From assembly GCA_002350705.1 (NCBI GenBank), contig DEFH01000053.1:193760-203631 (forward strand): 9,872 nucleotides of DNA, written 5' to 3'. This DNA is from Ruminococcaceae bacterium UBA2857. GTDB taxonomy: Bacteria; Bacillota; Clostridia; Oscillospirales; Acutalibacteraceae. The notes below the pieces were generated by a model. The model ran no database searches, was not told where the DNA came from, and was given only the letters and a program-made list of their open reading frames with translations. Shown here one piece after another: positions 1 through 7,200 of this stretch. Each line of letters opens with the position of its first letter. Positions within the stretch are counted from its first letter, which is position 1. The translations under genes were made by a program, and so were the position numbers.

Positions 1-371
1 TAAAAGAATATGGTGTTTATTTTGACGGGGAAAAATACGATACGGCATTGAAAGAAAAAAAACAGCTGCCGAAACAAGTCCTGACATTCAACGGCTATTT
101 TATTCCCAAACGCTTTTATCACAAAGATAAAGATGGCTTTGCGATTGTACCGCTGGCAGGATGTAAGTTTGTGAATTTTTATAAGCATCAAAAAATTCTG
201 CATTATGATCCTGCAAGAAACAAAGGTTTTGTGACGGAAATCAAAAAAAGAATGTTCTGGAAATACTGCTTTTTGCTTCTGGGAAAAAGTGTGAAATTCC
301 TTGTGAAATATCCGTCTGTACGCAGAGGCTATCGGGAACATCTCAAAGAACTTGCAGAGTTTGAAAAATAA
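1..371 (+). CDS. C-terminal part of an unidentified protein (5' end cut by window edge)
   Basis: The reading frame is open from the left edge to the TAA at 369-371, so this is the last ~122 residues of a longer protein. The TTG at 48 is not a convincing start: the frame continues upstream (KEYGVYFDGEKYD) and no ribosome binding site precedes it. The visible part is basic and rich in aromatic residues. It includes FNGYFIPKRFYHK, then VNFYKHQKILHYDP, and a Lys/Arg-rich end with a hydrophobic stretch (WKYCFLLLGKSVKFLV) that could lie at a membrane surface. I do not recognise the family with confidence. The tail weakly resembles C-terminal regions of surface-polysaccharide glycosyltransferases, but this is only an impression. 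The gene ends 44 nt before ade with no visible terminator between, so the two may be co-transcribed. Coding status is well supported; function is unknown. Confidence 0.7.
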   Translation, partial: KEYGVYFDGEKYDTALKEKKQLPKQVLTFNGYFIPKRFYHKDKDGFAIVPLAGCKFVNFYKHQKILHYDPARNKGFVTEIKKRMFWKYCFLLLGKSVKFLVKYPSVRRGYREHLKELAEFEK

Positions 372-415
372 AACAGTTTTGTCTTTGATGACAGACAGGG
401 GAGGTTGCATTTGTT

Positions 416-2098
416 ATGCTGGAAAGGCTGATCGAAACGGCACAGGAACGGGAATTGCCCGATCTGGTGCTGAAAAACGGTAAAATCGTCAATGTGTTTA
501 CGGGAGAAATTCTTGACGGAGATGTTGCCGTTACAGACGGTGTGATTGTCGGAGTGGGAGCGTATCACGGCAAAAACGAAAAGGATTTGCAGGGAAAATA
601 TGTTGTGCCAGGATTCATCAACGCTCATCTTCATGTAGAGTCCTCTATGGTGACACCGCCTGTCTACTCGTATGAAGAACTGAAATGGGGGACTACGACT
701 GTCATCACCGATCCGCATGAGATTGCGAATGTAGGTGGTATGCCGGCACTGGAAAATATTTTAAAAGCAGCCGAACACTGTCCGGTGAATTATTACGTCA
801 TGCTGCCGTCATGTGTACCGTCAACCCCCTTTGAACATTCGGGGGCGATTCTGAAAGCGAATAATTTAATCCGGTTAAAGGATAATCCTCATGTATTGGG
901 ATTGGGAGAACTGATGAACTGTGTCGGAACACTGGACTGTTATCCTGAAATCATCAAAAAAATAGAGAGTTTTTCCGATCAGATCATTGACGGTCATGCT
1001 CCCATGCTCACGGGAAATGCCTTGAATGGCTATGTAACGGCAGGTGTACATACCGATCATGAAAGTATCTCCTACAAAGAAGCAGCGGAAAAATTACGCT
1101 GCGGGATGGCAGTACTGGTGCGGGAGGGTTCGGCATCAAAGAATCTGACAGCAATCATCAAGGGTGTTGTGGAGCATGGCATTGATACGTCAAGAATGGC
1201 ATTCTGTACGGATGACAAACATCTTGCCGATATTCGCAAAGAAGGAACGATTCGTGCCAATATCAAAAAAGCCGTAGAATTGGGCTTGTCACCTGTGAAA
1301 GCCATTCAAATGGCGACGATCAATGCGGCCAATATTTACGGCTTGAAGAAAATCGGTGCCGTTGCCTGCGGCTATCGGGCGGATATCACGATATTGGATG
1401 ACTTGAAAGAATTTCATGTTTCGGACGTCTACAAAGATGGCATTGCATTGGAGGATATTCCCGAACCTATGAATGTTCCCTATGAGAAGAGTCTGCTTTC
1501 TTCGGTGAATGTTGCGGATGAGATAGATGAAAGTATTTTTCGGATTCCTGTACAGTACAAATATCCTGTCATTGGCATTATTGAAAAGCAGATTGCAACA
1601 GGAAAATTAACACTGTCACACCGTCAGGTAGAAAAAGGTCTCGCTGACGGCACAATCAGGAAAATTGCTGTCATTGAAAGACATCATGCAAGAAATTTCC
1701 ATGCGTGTGCGTATATCAGCGGATACGGCTTGCAGCACGGTGCGGTAGCTACGACAGTTGCCCATGATTCGCATAATATTATCGTGATAGGCGATAATAA
1801 TCGTGATATGCTGAAAGCTGTCGAAACACTCAAGAAAATCAACGGTGGTTATACGATCATAGCGGACGGCAAGGAAATTGCTTCCCTGCCGTTGGAACTG
1901 GGGGGACTGATGAGTCTGAAAAGTGCGGATGAATTCATTCCCATGCTTGACAGTATTATTCATAAAGCCTATGAAATGGGAGTCAACAGGAATATTGACC
2001 CGTTTATTACACTGTCGTTTATGGCATTGCCTGTCATACCTGAGATTCGTATCACAGACTGCGGATTGTTTGATGTCACAACATTTGAATTTATATAA
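416..2098 (+). CDS. ade: Adenine deaminase
   Basis: This enzyme hydrolyses adenine to hypoxanthine and ammonia (EC 3.5.4.2), feeding purine salvage in the cytoplasm. It is a 560-residue protein of the amidohydrolase superfamily and close to the usual full length of Ade. Visible landmarks in order are the N-terminal beta-sandwich strand region (DLVLKNGKIVNVFTGE, ~16-31), the metal-binding motif PGFINAHLHVESS (65-77, H71 and H73), DPHE (99-102), GLGELMN (162-168), DGHAP (192-196), HTDHES (212-217) and CTDDKH (264-269). The Ade-specific C-terminal domain follows, with VAHDSHNIIVIG (448-459) and ALPVIPEIRITD near the end. These motifs set it apart from dihydroorotase- or imidazolonepropionase-type relatives. 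ATG 416 is preceded by GGGGAGG at 398-404, 11 nt away, and matches the family N-terminus. The next gene starts 13 nt after the stop, suggesting an operon with the lipoproteins. I see no purine riboswitch in the 44-nt gap upstream. Identification is firm. Confidence 0.96.
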   Translation: MLERLIETAQERELPDLVLKNGKIVNVFTGEILDGDVAVTDGVIVGVGAYHGKNEKDLQGKYVVPGFINAHLHVESSMVTPPVYSYEELKWGTTTVITDPHEIANVGGMPALENILKAAEHCPVNYYVMLPSCVPSTPFEHSGAILKANNLIRLKDNPHVLGLGELMNCVGTLDCYPEIIKKIESFSDQIIDGHAPMLTGNALNGYVTAGVHTDHESISYKEAAEKLRCGMAVLVREGSASKNLTAIIKGVVEHGIDTSRMAFCTDDKHLADIRKEGTIRANIKKAVELGLSPVKAIQMATINAANIYGLKKIGAVACGYRADITILDDLKEFHVSDVYKDGIALEDIPEPMNVPYEKSLLSSVNVADEIDESIFRIPVQYKYPVIGIIEKQIATGKLTLSHRQVEKGLADGTIRKIAVIERHHARNFHACAYISGYGLQHGAVATTVAHDSHNIIVIGDNNRDMLKAVETLKKINGGYTIIADGKEIASLPLELGGLMSLKSADEFIPMLDSIIHKAYEMGVNRNIDPFITLSFMALPVIPEIRITDCGLFDVTTFEFI

Positions 2099-2111
2099 AG
2101 GAAAGTGAAAC

Positions 2112-2660
2112 ATGAAAAAAGGATTGCTATTTGTAACAATGATGGGATTGGTGTTTGCTCTGTCTTCCTGCAGTGAAAACACAGATGTTTTGCAAGCCGC
2201 AAAGGAAATGTCAGTCGTTTCCGTCTCGGAGGAAGAAGTCAGCAAAACACCTTTCATACCTGAGTCAAATATACAGGAAATCAGCAAAATAGAATTCAGT
2301 GGTGTACAGTATGACAAGCCTTATCAGACTTTACAGGAGTGCATTGATCATTCCGAGAGTATCAAGAACATGATTGAAGCTCTTTCCAACGAAGAAAATG
2401 AAAATATCGACAGCAAAGTGCTTGTGGAAAATGATACGAAACTGGTCTTTGAGAGAACGCTCAAGGAAAATACGGTTTACAGCGATACCTTTGCGGAAGA
2501 TACGGAAAAATCTCTGGAAGAAAAGAAAGCGGATTTTGTAGAAGTAGTGAACCTGTTTGAGTGGGGCGTGGACAATGACAATATTACGGTTGTTGTGCGT
2601 TACAAGGACAAAGACGGCAATGTGATATTTGAAAAGGAATTTGATAATGAGGAAGCATGA
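2112..2660 (+). CDS. Putative lipoprotein with one copy of a repeated ~105-residue domain
   Basis: This 182-residue protein starts with a lipoprotein signal peptide: MKKG, a hydrophobic core, then the lipobox LSSC with the lipidated Cys at residue 20. It should be anchored to the outer face of the membrane. Residues ~21-68 are a polar Ser/Glu-rich linker. Residues ~71-177 form one domain that begins YQTLQECID, contains VENDTKLVFERTL (105-117) and ends ITVVVRYKDKDGNVIFEKEF (158-177). The same domain occurs twice in the next protein. It reminds me of a small DUF (possibly DUF4854) found in clostridial lipoproteins, which is a recollection and not a search result. ATG 2112 follows AAAGGAAAG at 2096-2104, 13 nt after the ade stop, so translation probably continues from the ade transcript. 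No catalytic residues are recognisable. It may be a ligand-binding or structural surface protein; its function is unknown. Confidence 0.88.
   Translation: MKKGLLFVTMMGLVFALSSCSENTDVLQAAKEMSVVSVSEEEVSKTPFIPESNIQEISKIEFSGVQYDKPYQTLQECIDHSESIKNMIEALSNEENENIDSKVLVENDTKLVFERTLKENTVYSDTFAEDTEKSLEEKKADFVEVVNLFEWGVDNDNITVVVRYKDKDGNVIFEKEFDNEEA
2634..2649 (+). promoter_or_regulatory. Ribosome binding site that fixes the start of the second lipoprotein
   Basis: AAGGA at 2634-2638, then 8 nt, then ATG at 2647-2649. The site lies inside the last codons of the preceding lipoprotein gene, in the codons for its conserved EKEF end. It favours ATG 2647 over the upstream in-frame TTG at 2629, which has no such site. 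Confidence 0.65.
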
Positions 2661-3642
2661 GAGATTTTTTAAAATCATAATTGGTTTGTCCGTGAGCCTG
2701 TGTGCAGTAGGTATGGCGGCTTGTGAAGAATCCGAAAACAGTATTCATACTGCCGAAACCGTCATGGAAGAACAGGTACAGGGTACGGAAATTTCTTTGG
2801 AAGAAATCTCTCTGCCGTTTGAAACGAAAACGGAATTTTCCGCAGAATCCTCTGTCGTATCACAGAAACCGAGTATTGTTTCCAAGGAACCGTCCGAAGA
2901 GCCGTCTAAAGAGGTTTCCAAAGAGATAACCGATACAGCACAAGTCAGCAGTGTGCAGCAGTGGTTCAAAATGTCTCGGGTATCGGAGAATATGCAGCTG
3001 TTGGCAGAACAGATGTCCAACGATACCCAAACAACCAAGATATTCCCTGAAGGTGATACAACCATTGTGCTGGAAATTACAGCCTTTCAGACATTGGAAG
3101 GAGAGAACAGCGAGGTCAGAGCATCACTGGAAAAATCATTTGATGCTCAGAAATCCATGTTCATTCATACAGCCCAAATGTTTGAACAGATGACAGGGAT
3201 TCGGAAATTGGTTGTTTCTGTAAGATTCAAAGAGGCAGGCGGTGCCCTGCTTTATCAGAAAGATTTTACAGCCGGTATGCAGGAAAACAGTCAGCCGTCA
3301 GAAACAACCGTCAGACCGTATGATTCCCTTGAAGAATATCTCGACAGTCCTGCGGCATACACGCTAAGAAATGCCGCAGCCTCTCTGTATGATAATGACC
3401 AAATGGAACTGTATGTTTTTGTGGAGGACGAAACAAAATTGGTTTATCAGTATCAGTTGATTTTAGACAATCAAAAGGATGTTTCCCAAAATCTGGAGGA
3501 CAGTCTCAAAAAAGCCGAATTTCTTTTTGCCTCTCAGGCGGCGGATTTGAAAAAATACATGGAAACGGAAAATCTTTCGGTTGTGGTGCGGTATATTGAC
3601 CAATATTACAATATGCTGTATGAAAAGGAATATATGGCTTGA
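2647..3642 (+). CDS. Putative lipoprotein with two copies of the same ~105-residue domain
   Basis: This 331-residue protein has a basic start (MRKHERFFK), a hydrophobic core and a probable lipobox MAAC with Cys at 26. Met at -3 is less usual than Leu. Residues ~27-100 are a low-complexity Ser/Glu/Pro/Lys linker (for example EPSEEPSKEVSKEI, 81-94), typical of a wall-spanning spacer. Domain A (~104-207) runs from VQQWFKM to VVSVRF...LLYQKDF. Domain B (~225-329) runs from YDSLEEYLDS through VEDETKLVYQYQL to LSVVVRYIDQ...LYEKEY. Domain B is clearly the closer relative of the domain in the preceding lipoprotein. I chose ATG 2647 over the in-frame TTG at 2629 because AAGGA (2634-2638) sits 8 nt before it and it gives a proper signal peptide. 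The gene overlaps its neighbour by 14 nt, so translational coupling is likely. The pair probably arose by tandem duplication. Function is unknown. Confidence 0.87.
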   Translation: MRKHERFFKIIIGLSVSLCAVGMAACEESENSIHTAETVMEEQVQGTEISLEEISLPFETKTEFSAESSVVSQKPSIVSKEPSEEPSKEVSKEITDTAQVSSVQQWFKMSRVSENMQLLAEQMSNDTQTTKIFPEGDTTIVLEITAFQTLEGENSEVRASLEKSFDAQKSMFIHTAQMFEQMTGIRKLVVSVRFKEAGGALLYQKDFTAGMQENSQPSETTVRPYDSLEEYLDSPAAYTLRNAAASLYDNDQMELYVFVEDETKLVYQYQLILDNQKDVSQNLEDSLKKAEFLFASQAADLKKYMETENLSVVVRYIDQYYNMLYEKEYMA

Positions 3643-3692
3643 TTTTTGGAGATAAAGTACAGAAAAAATTTGTAAATAACGCAAAATATGTA

Positions 3693-3721
3693 TTGAATGT
3701 TTTGAAAGAATGGATTATAAT
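3693..3721 (+). promoter_or_regulatory. Sigma-A-type promoter for glgA
   Basis: The -35 box TTGAAT (3693-3698) and a perfect -10 TATAAT (3716-3721) are separated by exactly 17 nt. The expected transcription start is near 3728, giving a leader of about 40 nt before ATG 3768. It lies in the 125-nt gap after the second lipoprotein, where I see no terminator hairpin, so read-through from upstream may also reach glgA. A direct repeat of TATACT (3734-3739 and 3742-3747) lies just downstream of the -10 box; its meaning is unclear. Confidence 0.75.
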
Positions 3722-3767
3722 GGTATCAGGAGTTATACTTTTATACTAAAATGAATGGAGCGATGAT

Positions 3768-5219
3768 ATGAGAAATGTTTTATTTGTGGCATCGGAATGT
3801 TATCCGTTTATCAAAACGGGAGGACTTGCCGATGTAGTGGGAGCTTTGCCGAAAATGCTCAATAAGGAGCAGTTTGATGTAAGAGTAGTCGTACCGAAGT
3901 ATATGTGTATTCCGTGGGAGTACCGTCAGCATTTCAACTATGTGACCAGCTTCTATATGGATTTGGGTTATATGCCGAATCACGTGTATGTCGGCATCAT
4001 GGAGTATATGTTTGAGGGAATCCACTATTACTTTATTGACAACGAGGGTTATTTCGGTGGAGACAAGCCTTACGGTGAAATCAAGTGGGATATTGAAAAA
4101 TTTACATTTTTCAGTAAAGCTGCATTGGCAATTCTTCCGGTTGTAGGCTTCAAACCTGATATTATCCACTGTCATGACTGGCAGGCAGCATTGGTGCCTG
4201 TATTCCTCCGCACACTCTACAAGGATAACGGTTTCTTCTGGGGAACCAAAACGATTATGACCATACATAACCTGAAATTCCAGGGTATCTATGACATCAA
4301 GACATTCAGATATCTGACAGCATTTCCGGAATATGTGTTTACCCCGAACAACATGGAATATCATAAAGATGCCAATATGCTGAAAGCCGGTATTGTATTC
4401 GCTGACTATGTGACAACTGTCAGTGATACCTATGCAGGCGAAATTCAGATGCCGTATTACGGTGAAGGTCTTGACGGCTTGATGCGTCACAAGAATCATT
4501 CCCTTTGCGGTATCGTCAACGGTATTGACTACAATGTCTATGCTCCCGAACATGATATTCAGATTTACGAGCATTACACGCCTGACAGCTTTGACAAAAA
4601 AGTACTGAACAAGCGTGGCTTGCAGCAGGAGCTGGGCTTGCCTGTTGATGACAACAAGTTTATGATTGCGATTATTTCCCGCCTGACAGACCAGAAAGGT
4701 CTTGACCTGATTAACTATGTCATCGAGAGAATCACAGACGAGCATACCCAGTTTGTTGTACTCGGCACAGGTGACGAAAAATATGAAAACCTGTTCAGAC
4801 ATTATCAGTGGAAGTACCCCGAAAGAGTATCCGCCAATATTTACTATTCCGACAACAGAGCCCACAAACTCTATGCGGCGTCCGATGCGATGCTCATGCC
4901 GTCAAGATTTGAGCCCTGCGGTTTGACACAGTTGATTGCACTGCGTTACGGTTCGGTTCCGATTGTTCGTGAAACAGGCGGTCTGAGAGACACTGTTCAG
5001 CCGTACAACTGGTTTGAAAACAGTGGTACAGGTTTCTCCTTTGCGAACTACAATGCAGAGGAAATGCTCAATGCCATCAACTATGCAAAGACCGTTTACT
5101 TCACCGACAGAGAGCGTTGGAAAGAGATTGCCATCAGAGGCATGAGAATGGATTACTCCTGGAACAACTCTGCAAGACGCTATGAAGAACTGTACTATCG
5201 CCTTACGCCATGGTATTGA
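3768..5219 (+). CDS. glgA: Glycogen synthase (ADP-glucose type, GT5)
   Basis: GlgA transfers glucose from ADP-glucose to the non-reducing end of an alpha-1,4-glucan (EC 2.4.1.21) to build glycogen in the cytoplasm. The 483 residues match the normal family length of about 475-490. The N-terminal starch-synthase catalytic domain opens with the hallmark KTGGLADVVGALP (16-28), where the Lys-Thr-Gly-Gly loop binds the ADP-glucose phosphates. It also carries IIHCHDWQAAL (132-142), TIHNLKFQG (165-173) and GIVNGIDYNVY (248-258). The C-terminal Rossmann domain has SRLTDQKG (304-311), VVLGTG (330-335), PSRFEPCGLTQ (378-388, with E382 in the usual nucleotide-sugar position) and the second loop RETGGLRDTV (401-410). 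ATG 3768 follows GGAG at 3757-3760 and gives the typical start NVLFVASECYPF. It has its own promoter and a terminator hairpin 21 nt after the stop. The ADP-glucose pyrophosphorylase and branching-enzyme genes often found beside glgA are not in the window. Identification is firm. Confidence 0.97.
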   Translation: MRNVLFVASECYPFIKTGGLADVVGALPKMLNKEQFDVRVVVPKYMCIPWEYRQHFNYVTSFYMDLGYMPNHVYVGIMEYMFEGIHYYFIDNEGYFGGDKPYGEIKWDIEKFTFFSKAALAILPVVGFKPDIIHCHDWQAALVPVFLRTLYKDNGFFWGTKTIMTIHNLKFQGIYDIKTFRYLTAFPEYVFTPNNMEYHKDANMLKAGIVFADYVTTVSDTYAGEIQMPYYGEGLDGLMRHKNHSLCGIVNGIDYNVYAPEHDIQIYEHYTPDSFDKKVLNKRGLQQELGLPVDDNKFMIAIISRLTDQKGLDLINYVIERITDEHTQFVVLGTGDEKYENLFRHYQWKYPERVSANIYYSDNRAHKLYAASDAMLMPSRFEPCGLTQLIALRYGSVPIVRETGGLRDTVQPYNWFENSGTGFSFANYNAEEMLNAINYAKTVYFTDRERWKEIAIRGMRMDYSWNNSARRYEELYYRLTPWY

Positions 5220-5240
5220 TTCATCATTCATAAATTAGAA

Positions 5241-5284
5241 AATCAGCCGATCCCGTACGGTAAAAAGTATGGGATCGGCTGATT
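5241..5284 (+). terminator. Terminator hairpin after glgA, possibly bidirectional
   Basis: An 18-bp stem (arms 5241-5258 and 5267-5284, one G-U pair, all others Watson-Crick) with an 8-nt loop begins 21 nt after the glgA stop. On the + strand it is followed by GTTTTG, a short T run. Read on the - strand the stem is followed by TTCTAATTT after the final TT of the arm, so it could also stop transcripts coming from hydA. The strong GC core GCCGATCCC and its position between convergent genes support a rho-independent terminator. Confidence 0.8.
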
Positions 5285-5369
5285 GTTTTGACGAAAAAGG
5301 GCAAAATTTATTTTTGATTGGAGATCATTTTCATAAAGACAAACAACTCCTTGAAAACCGGATAATACA

Positions 5370-5412
5370 ACAACTCCCCTTGTCTGTAGGATATACAGAC
5401 AAGGGGAGTTGT
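5370..5412 (-). terminator. Perfect 19-bp hairpin downstream of hydA, probable hyd terminator
   Basis: The arms 5370-5388 and 5394-5412 are perfectly complementary over 19 bp with a 5-nt loop (GGATA on the + strand). The hairpin begins 24 nt after the hydA stop in the direction of hyd transcription. The sequence that follows on the - strand, TATTATCC, is only moderately T-rich, so termination may be helped by the second hairpin 85 nt further on, or this stem may act mainly as a 3'-end stabiliser for the hyd mRNA. On the + strand it is followed by GGATTTTAT and could back up the glgA terminator. Confidence 0.72.
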
Positions 5413-5436
5413 GGATTTTATAGGAAAGTATTAGGA

Positions 5437-7185
5437 TTATTTGTAGTACTTGTCTCTTGCAACATAGGATGTATGCAGATAATGATGTGCTTTTTCCTCG
5501 CCGGGAGCCTTAAAGTACTCGTCATAAATCATCTTGATAATCGGGCTGTCATCGCAGACTCTGAACTCGGAAGTTTTATCCTGATCATAGAGAGCCTTGG
5601 AACGCAGGGCTTTGAAATCAACATAGTTGCTGACACTGTCACTTCTTGTGGGCTGACCGCCGCCGTTGATACAACCGCCTGGACAAGCCATTACTTCCAC
5701 CATGTTGTAGTCGGCTTCACCGCTCTTGATTTTCTCAAGGAGCTTACGGGCATTGCCGAGACCGGATGTAACAGCTACTTTGACAGTAACGCCTGCTACT
5801 TCATAGGTAGCCTCACGAACAACCTCAGGACCACGAACTTCTTCAAAGTCGATTTTCTCAAAGTTGCCGTCAAGGATTCTTGCAGCAGTACGCAGAGCAG
5901 CTTCCAGCACACCGCCTGTTGCACCGAAGATCACACCGCCGCCTGTTGCCTTGTTGAACGGAGCGTCGAAGTCTTCCTCGGGAAGTGATGCAAAGTCAAG
6001 ACCTGCACGTTTGATCATTCTGGCAAGTTCTCTTGTTGTCAGAGCAACGTCTACATCATCAAATTCCGGATTGGAACGGAGCTGCTCACGAGTAGCCTCG
6101 AATTTCTTTGCCGTACAGGGGATTACGCTGACAACAAAGACATCTTTCGGATCAATGTTGTTTTTCTCGCAGTAGTAGCCCTTGAGAACGGCACCGAACA
6201 TAGCCTGCGGAGATTTGCAGGTTGACAGGTTCGGGATAAACTCAGGATAGTAATGCTCAACGAACTTCACCCAGCCGGGGCAGCAGGATGTGAACATCGG
6301 GAGAGTGCCGCCTGTCTTGATTCTCTGAACCAGCTCGTTAGCCTCTTCAATGATGGTCAGGTCAGCCGTAAAGTCCATGTTGAATGCCTTTACATTTTCG
6401 CCCAGTCTCTTGATAGCAGCAGCCATTTTGCCTTCTACGTTTGTACCGATAGGCATATCGAAGCTTTCACCGAGAGTAGCCTTGATGGAAGGAGCTGTGA
6501 AGAACAGCACTTTCTTTGTCGGATCAGCGATAGCTTCCCATACTTTGTCTTCCTGCGGCTTCTCTGTGAGAGCACCGACAGGACAGCTTACAACGCATTG
6601 ACCGCAGCCAACGCAGGGAGCATTGTCCAGACTCTTGTCAAAAGCACTGCCGACGTGAGCATCAAAGCCACGTCTGATAGCACCGATAACAGAGATAGAC
6701 TGCACGTTCTTACAAGCGGCAACACAACGCATACAGTTGATACATTTGTTGTTGTCACGAACGATATAGGGTGAAAGGTCATCTATTTCATAGATAGGAT
6801 CTTCTGTCTGGAATTTGTCCTCATCAACACCGTATTCCGCAGCGAGTCTCTGGAGTTCGCAGTTCTGGTTTCTCACGCAGGAAAGACATTTCTTGTGGTG
6901 AGTGGAGAGGAGCAGTTCAAGAGTCGTTCTTCTTGACTTGATAACAGCGGGAGTATTGGTGAATACTTCCAGACCTTCTTCTGCCGGGTAAACGCAGGCT
7001 GCCAGCAGACCTCTGCGGTTTTTAGCCTCTACCATACAGACACGGCAGGCACCGATACAGTTGATGTCCTTGAGGTAGCAAAGAGTAGGAATCTCGATAT
7101 TAGCCTCTTTTGCTGCCTGTAATATGGTATATCCCTTTGGAACTTCAACGGGAATGTTGTTTATTTTAAGATGTACAGTTTCCAT
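5437..7185 (-). CDS. hydA: [FeFe] hydrogenase catalytic subunit HydA of the HydABC complex
   Basis: HydA carries the H-cluster, which reduces protons to H2 (or the reverse), and a chain of Fe-S clusters feeding it. The 582 residues contain, in order, an N-terminal [2Fe-2S] domain (C36, C47, C50, C64), a His-ligated [4Fe-4S] site (H96, C100, C103, C109) and two ferredoxin-type [4Fe-4S] clusters (C148/C151/C154/C158 and C191/C194/C197/C201). The H-domain follows: L1 TSCCPGW (299-305, C301 proton relay, C302 ligand), L2 IPCTAKKFE (355-363, C357) and L3 EVMACPGGC (497-505, C501 and C505). The small-subunit-like tail ends KAHHYLHTSYVARDK. Proton-path residues E281, E284, R288 and S321 line up with Clostridium pasteurianum CpI at a constant offset of two. 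The usual Met of L2 is Ile355 here. There is no extra C-terminal [2Fe-2S] domain like that of Thermotoga HydA. It is the last gene of hydCBA; GGAGGGG at 7194-7200 directly follows the hydB stop and precedes ATG 7185. A standalone ferredoxin hydrogenase is possible from sequence alone, but the operon argues against it. Confidence 0.96.
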   Translation of the reverse strand: METVHLKINNIPVEVPKGYTILQAAKEANIEIPTLCYLKDINCIGACRVCMVEAKNRRGLLAACVYPAEEGLEVFTNTPAVIKSRRTTLELLLSTHHKKCLSCVRNQNCELQRLAAEYGVDEDKFQTEDPIYEIDDLSPYIVRDNNKCINCMRCVAACKNVQSISVIGAIRRGFDAHVGSAFDKSLDNAPCVGCGQCVVSCPVGALTEKPQEDKVWEAIADPTKKVLFFTAPSIKATLGESFDMPIGTNVEGKMAAAIKRLGENVKAFNMDFTADLTIIEEANELVQRIKTGGTLPMFTSCCPGWVKFVEHYYPEFIPNLSTCKSPQAMFGAVLKGYYCEKNNIDPKDVFVVSVIPCTAKKFEATREQLRSNPEFDDVDVALTTRELARMIKRAGLDFASLPEEDFDAPFNKATGGGVIFGATGGVLEAALRTAARILDGNFEKIDFEEVRGPEVVREATYEVAGVTVKVAVTSGLGNARKLLEKIKSGEADYNMVEVMACPGGCINGGGQPTRSDSVSNYVDFKALRSKALYDQDKTSEFRVCDDSPIIKMIYDEYFKAPGEEKAHHYLHTSYVARDKYYK

Positions 7186-7200
7186 TAATATAGCCCCTCC

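Noticed and set aside
48..371. Complete small gene starting at TTG 48
   Set aside because: The same frame is open to the window edge with protein-like sequence, and no ribosome binding site precedes 48, so it is treated as the end of a longer gene.
376..397. Small inverted repeat TGTC...GACA between the first gene and ade
   Set aside because: A four-base stem with no T run is too weak to call a terminator or riboswitch.
1616..2317. 233-codon open frame on the - strand across the ade/lipoprotein junction
   Set aside because: It is antisense to two better-supported genes and spans their boundary, with no start signal or domain.
3780..4865. Long open frame of 361 codons on the - strand inside glgA
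   Set aside because: It is entirely antisense to a clear glycogen synthase, has no recognisable domain and no ribosome binding site of note. It is a codon-bias shadow.
5269..5988. 239-codon open frame on the + strand running from the terminator into hydA
   Set aside because: It starts inside the terminator stem and runs through the second hairpin and antisense to conserved H-cluster codons. It resembles no family.
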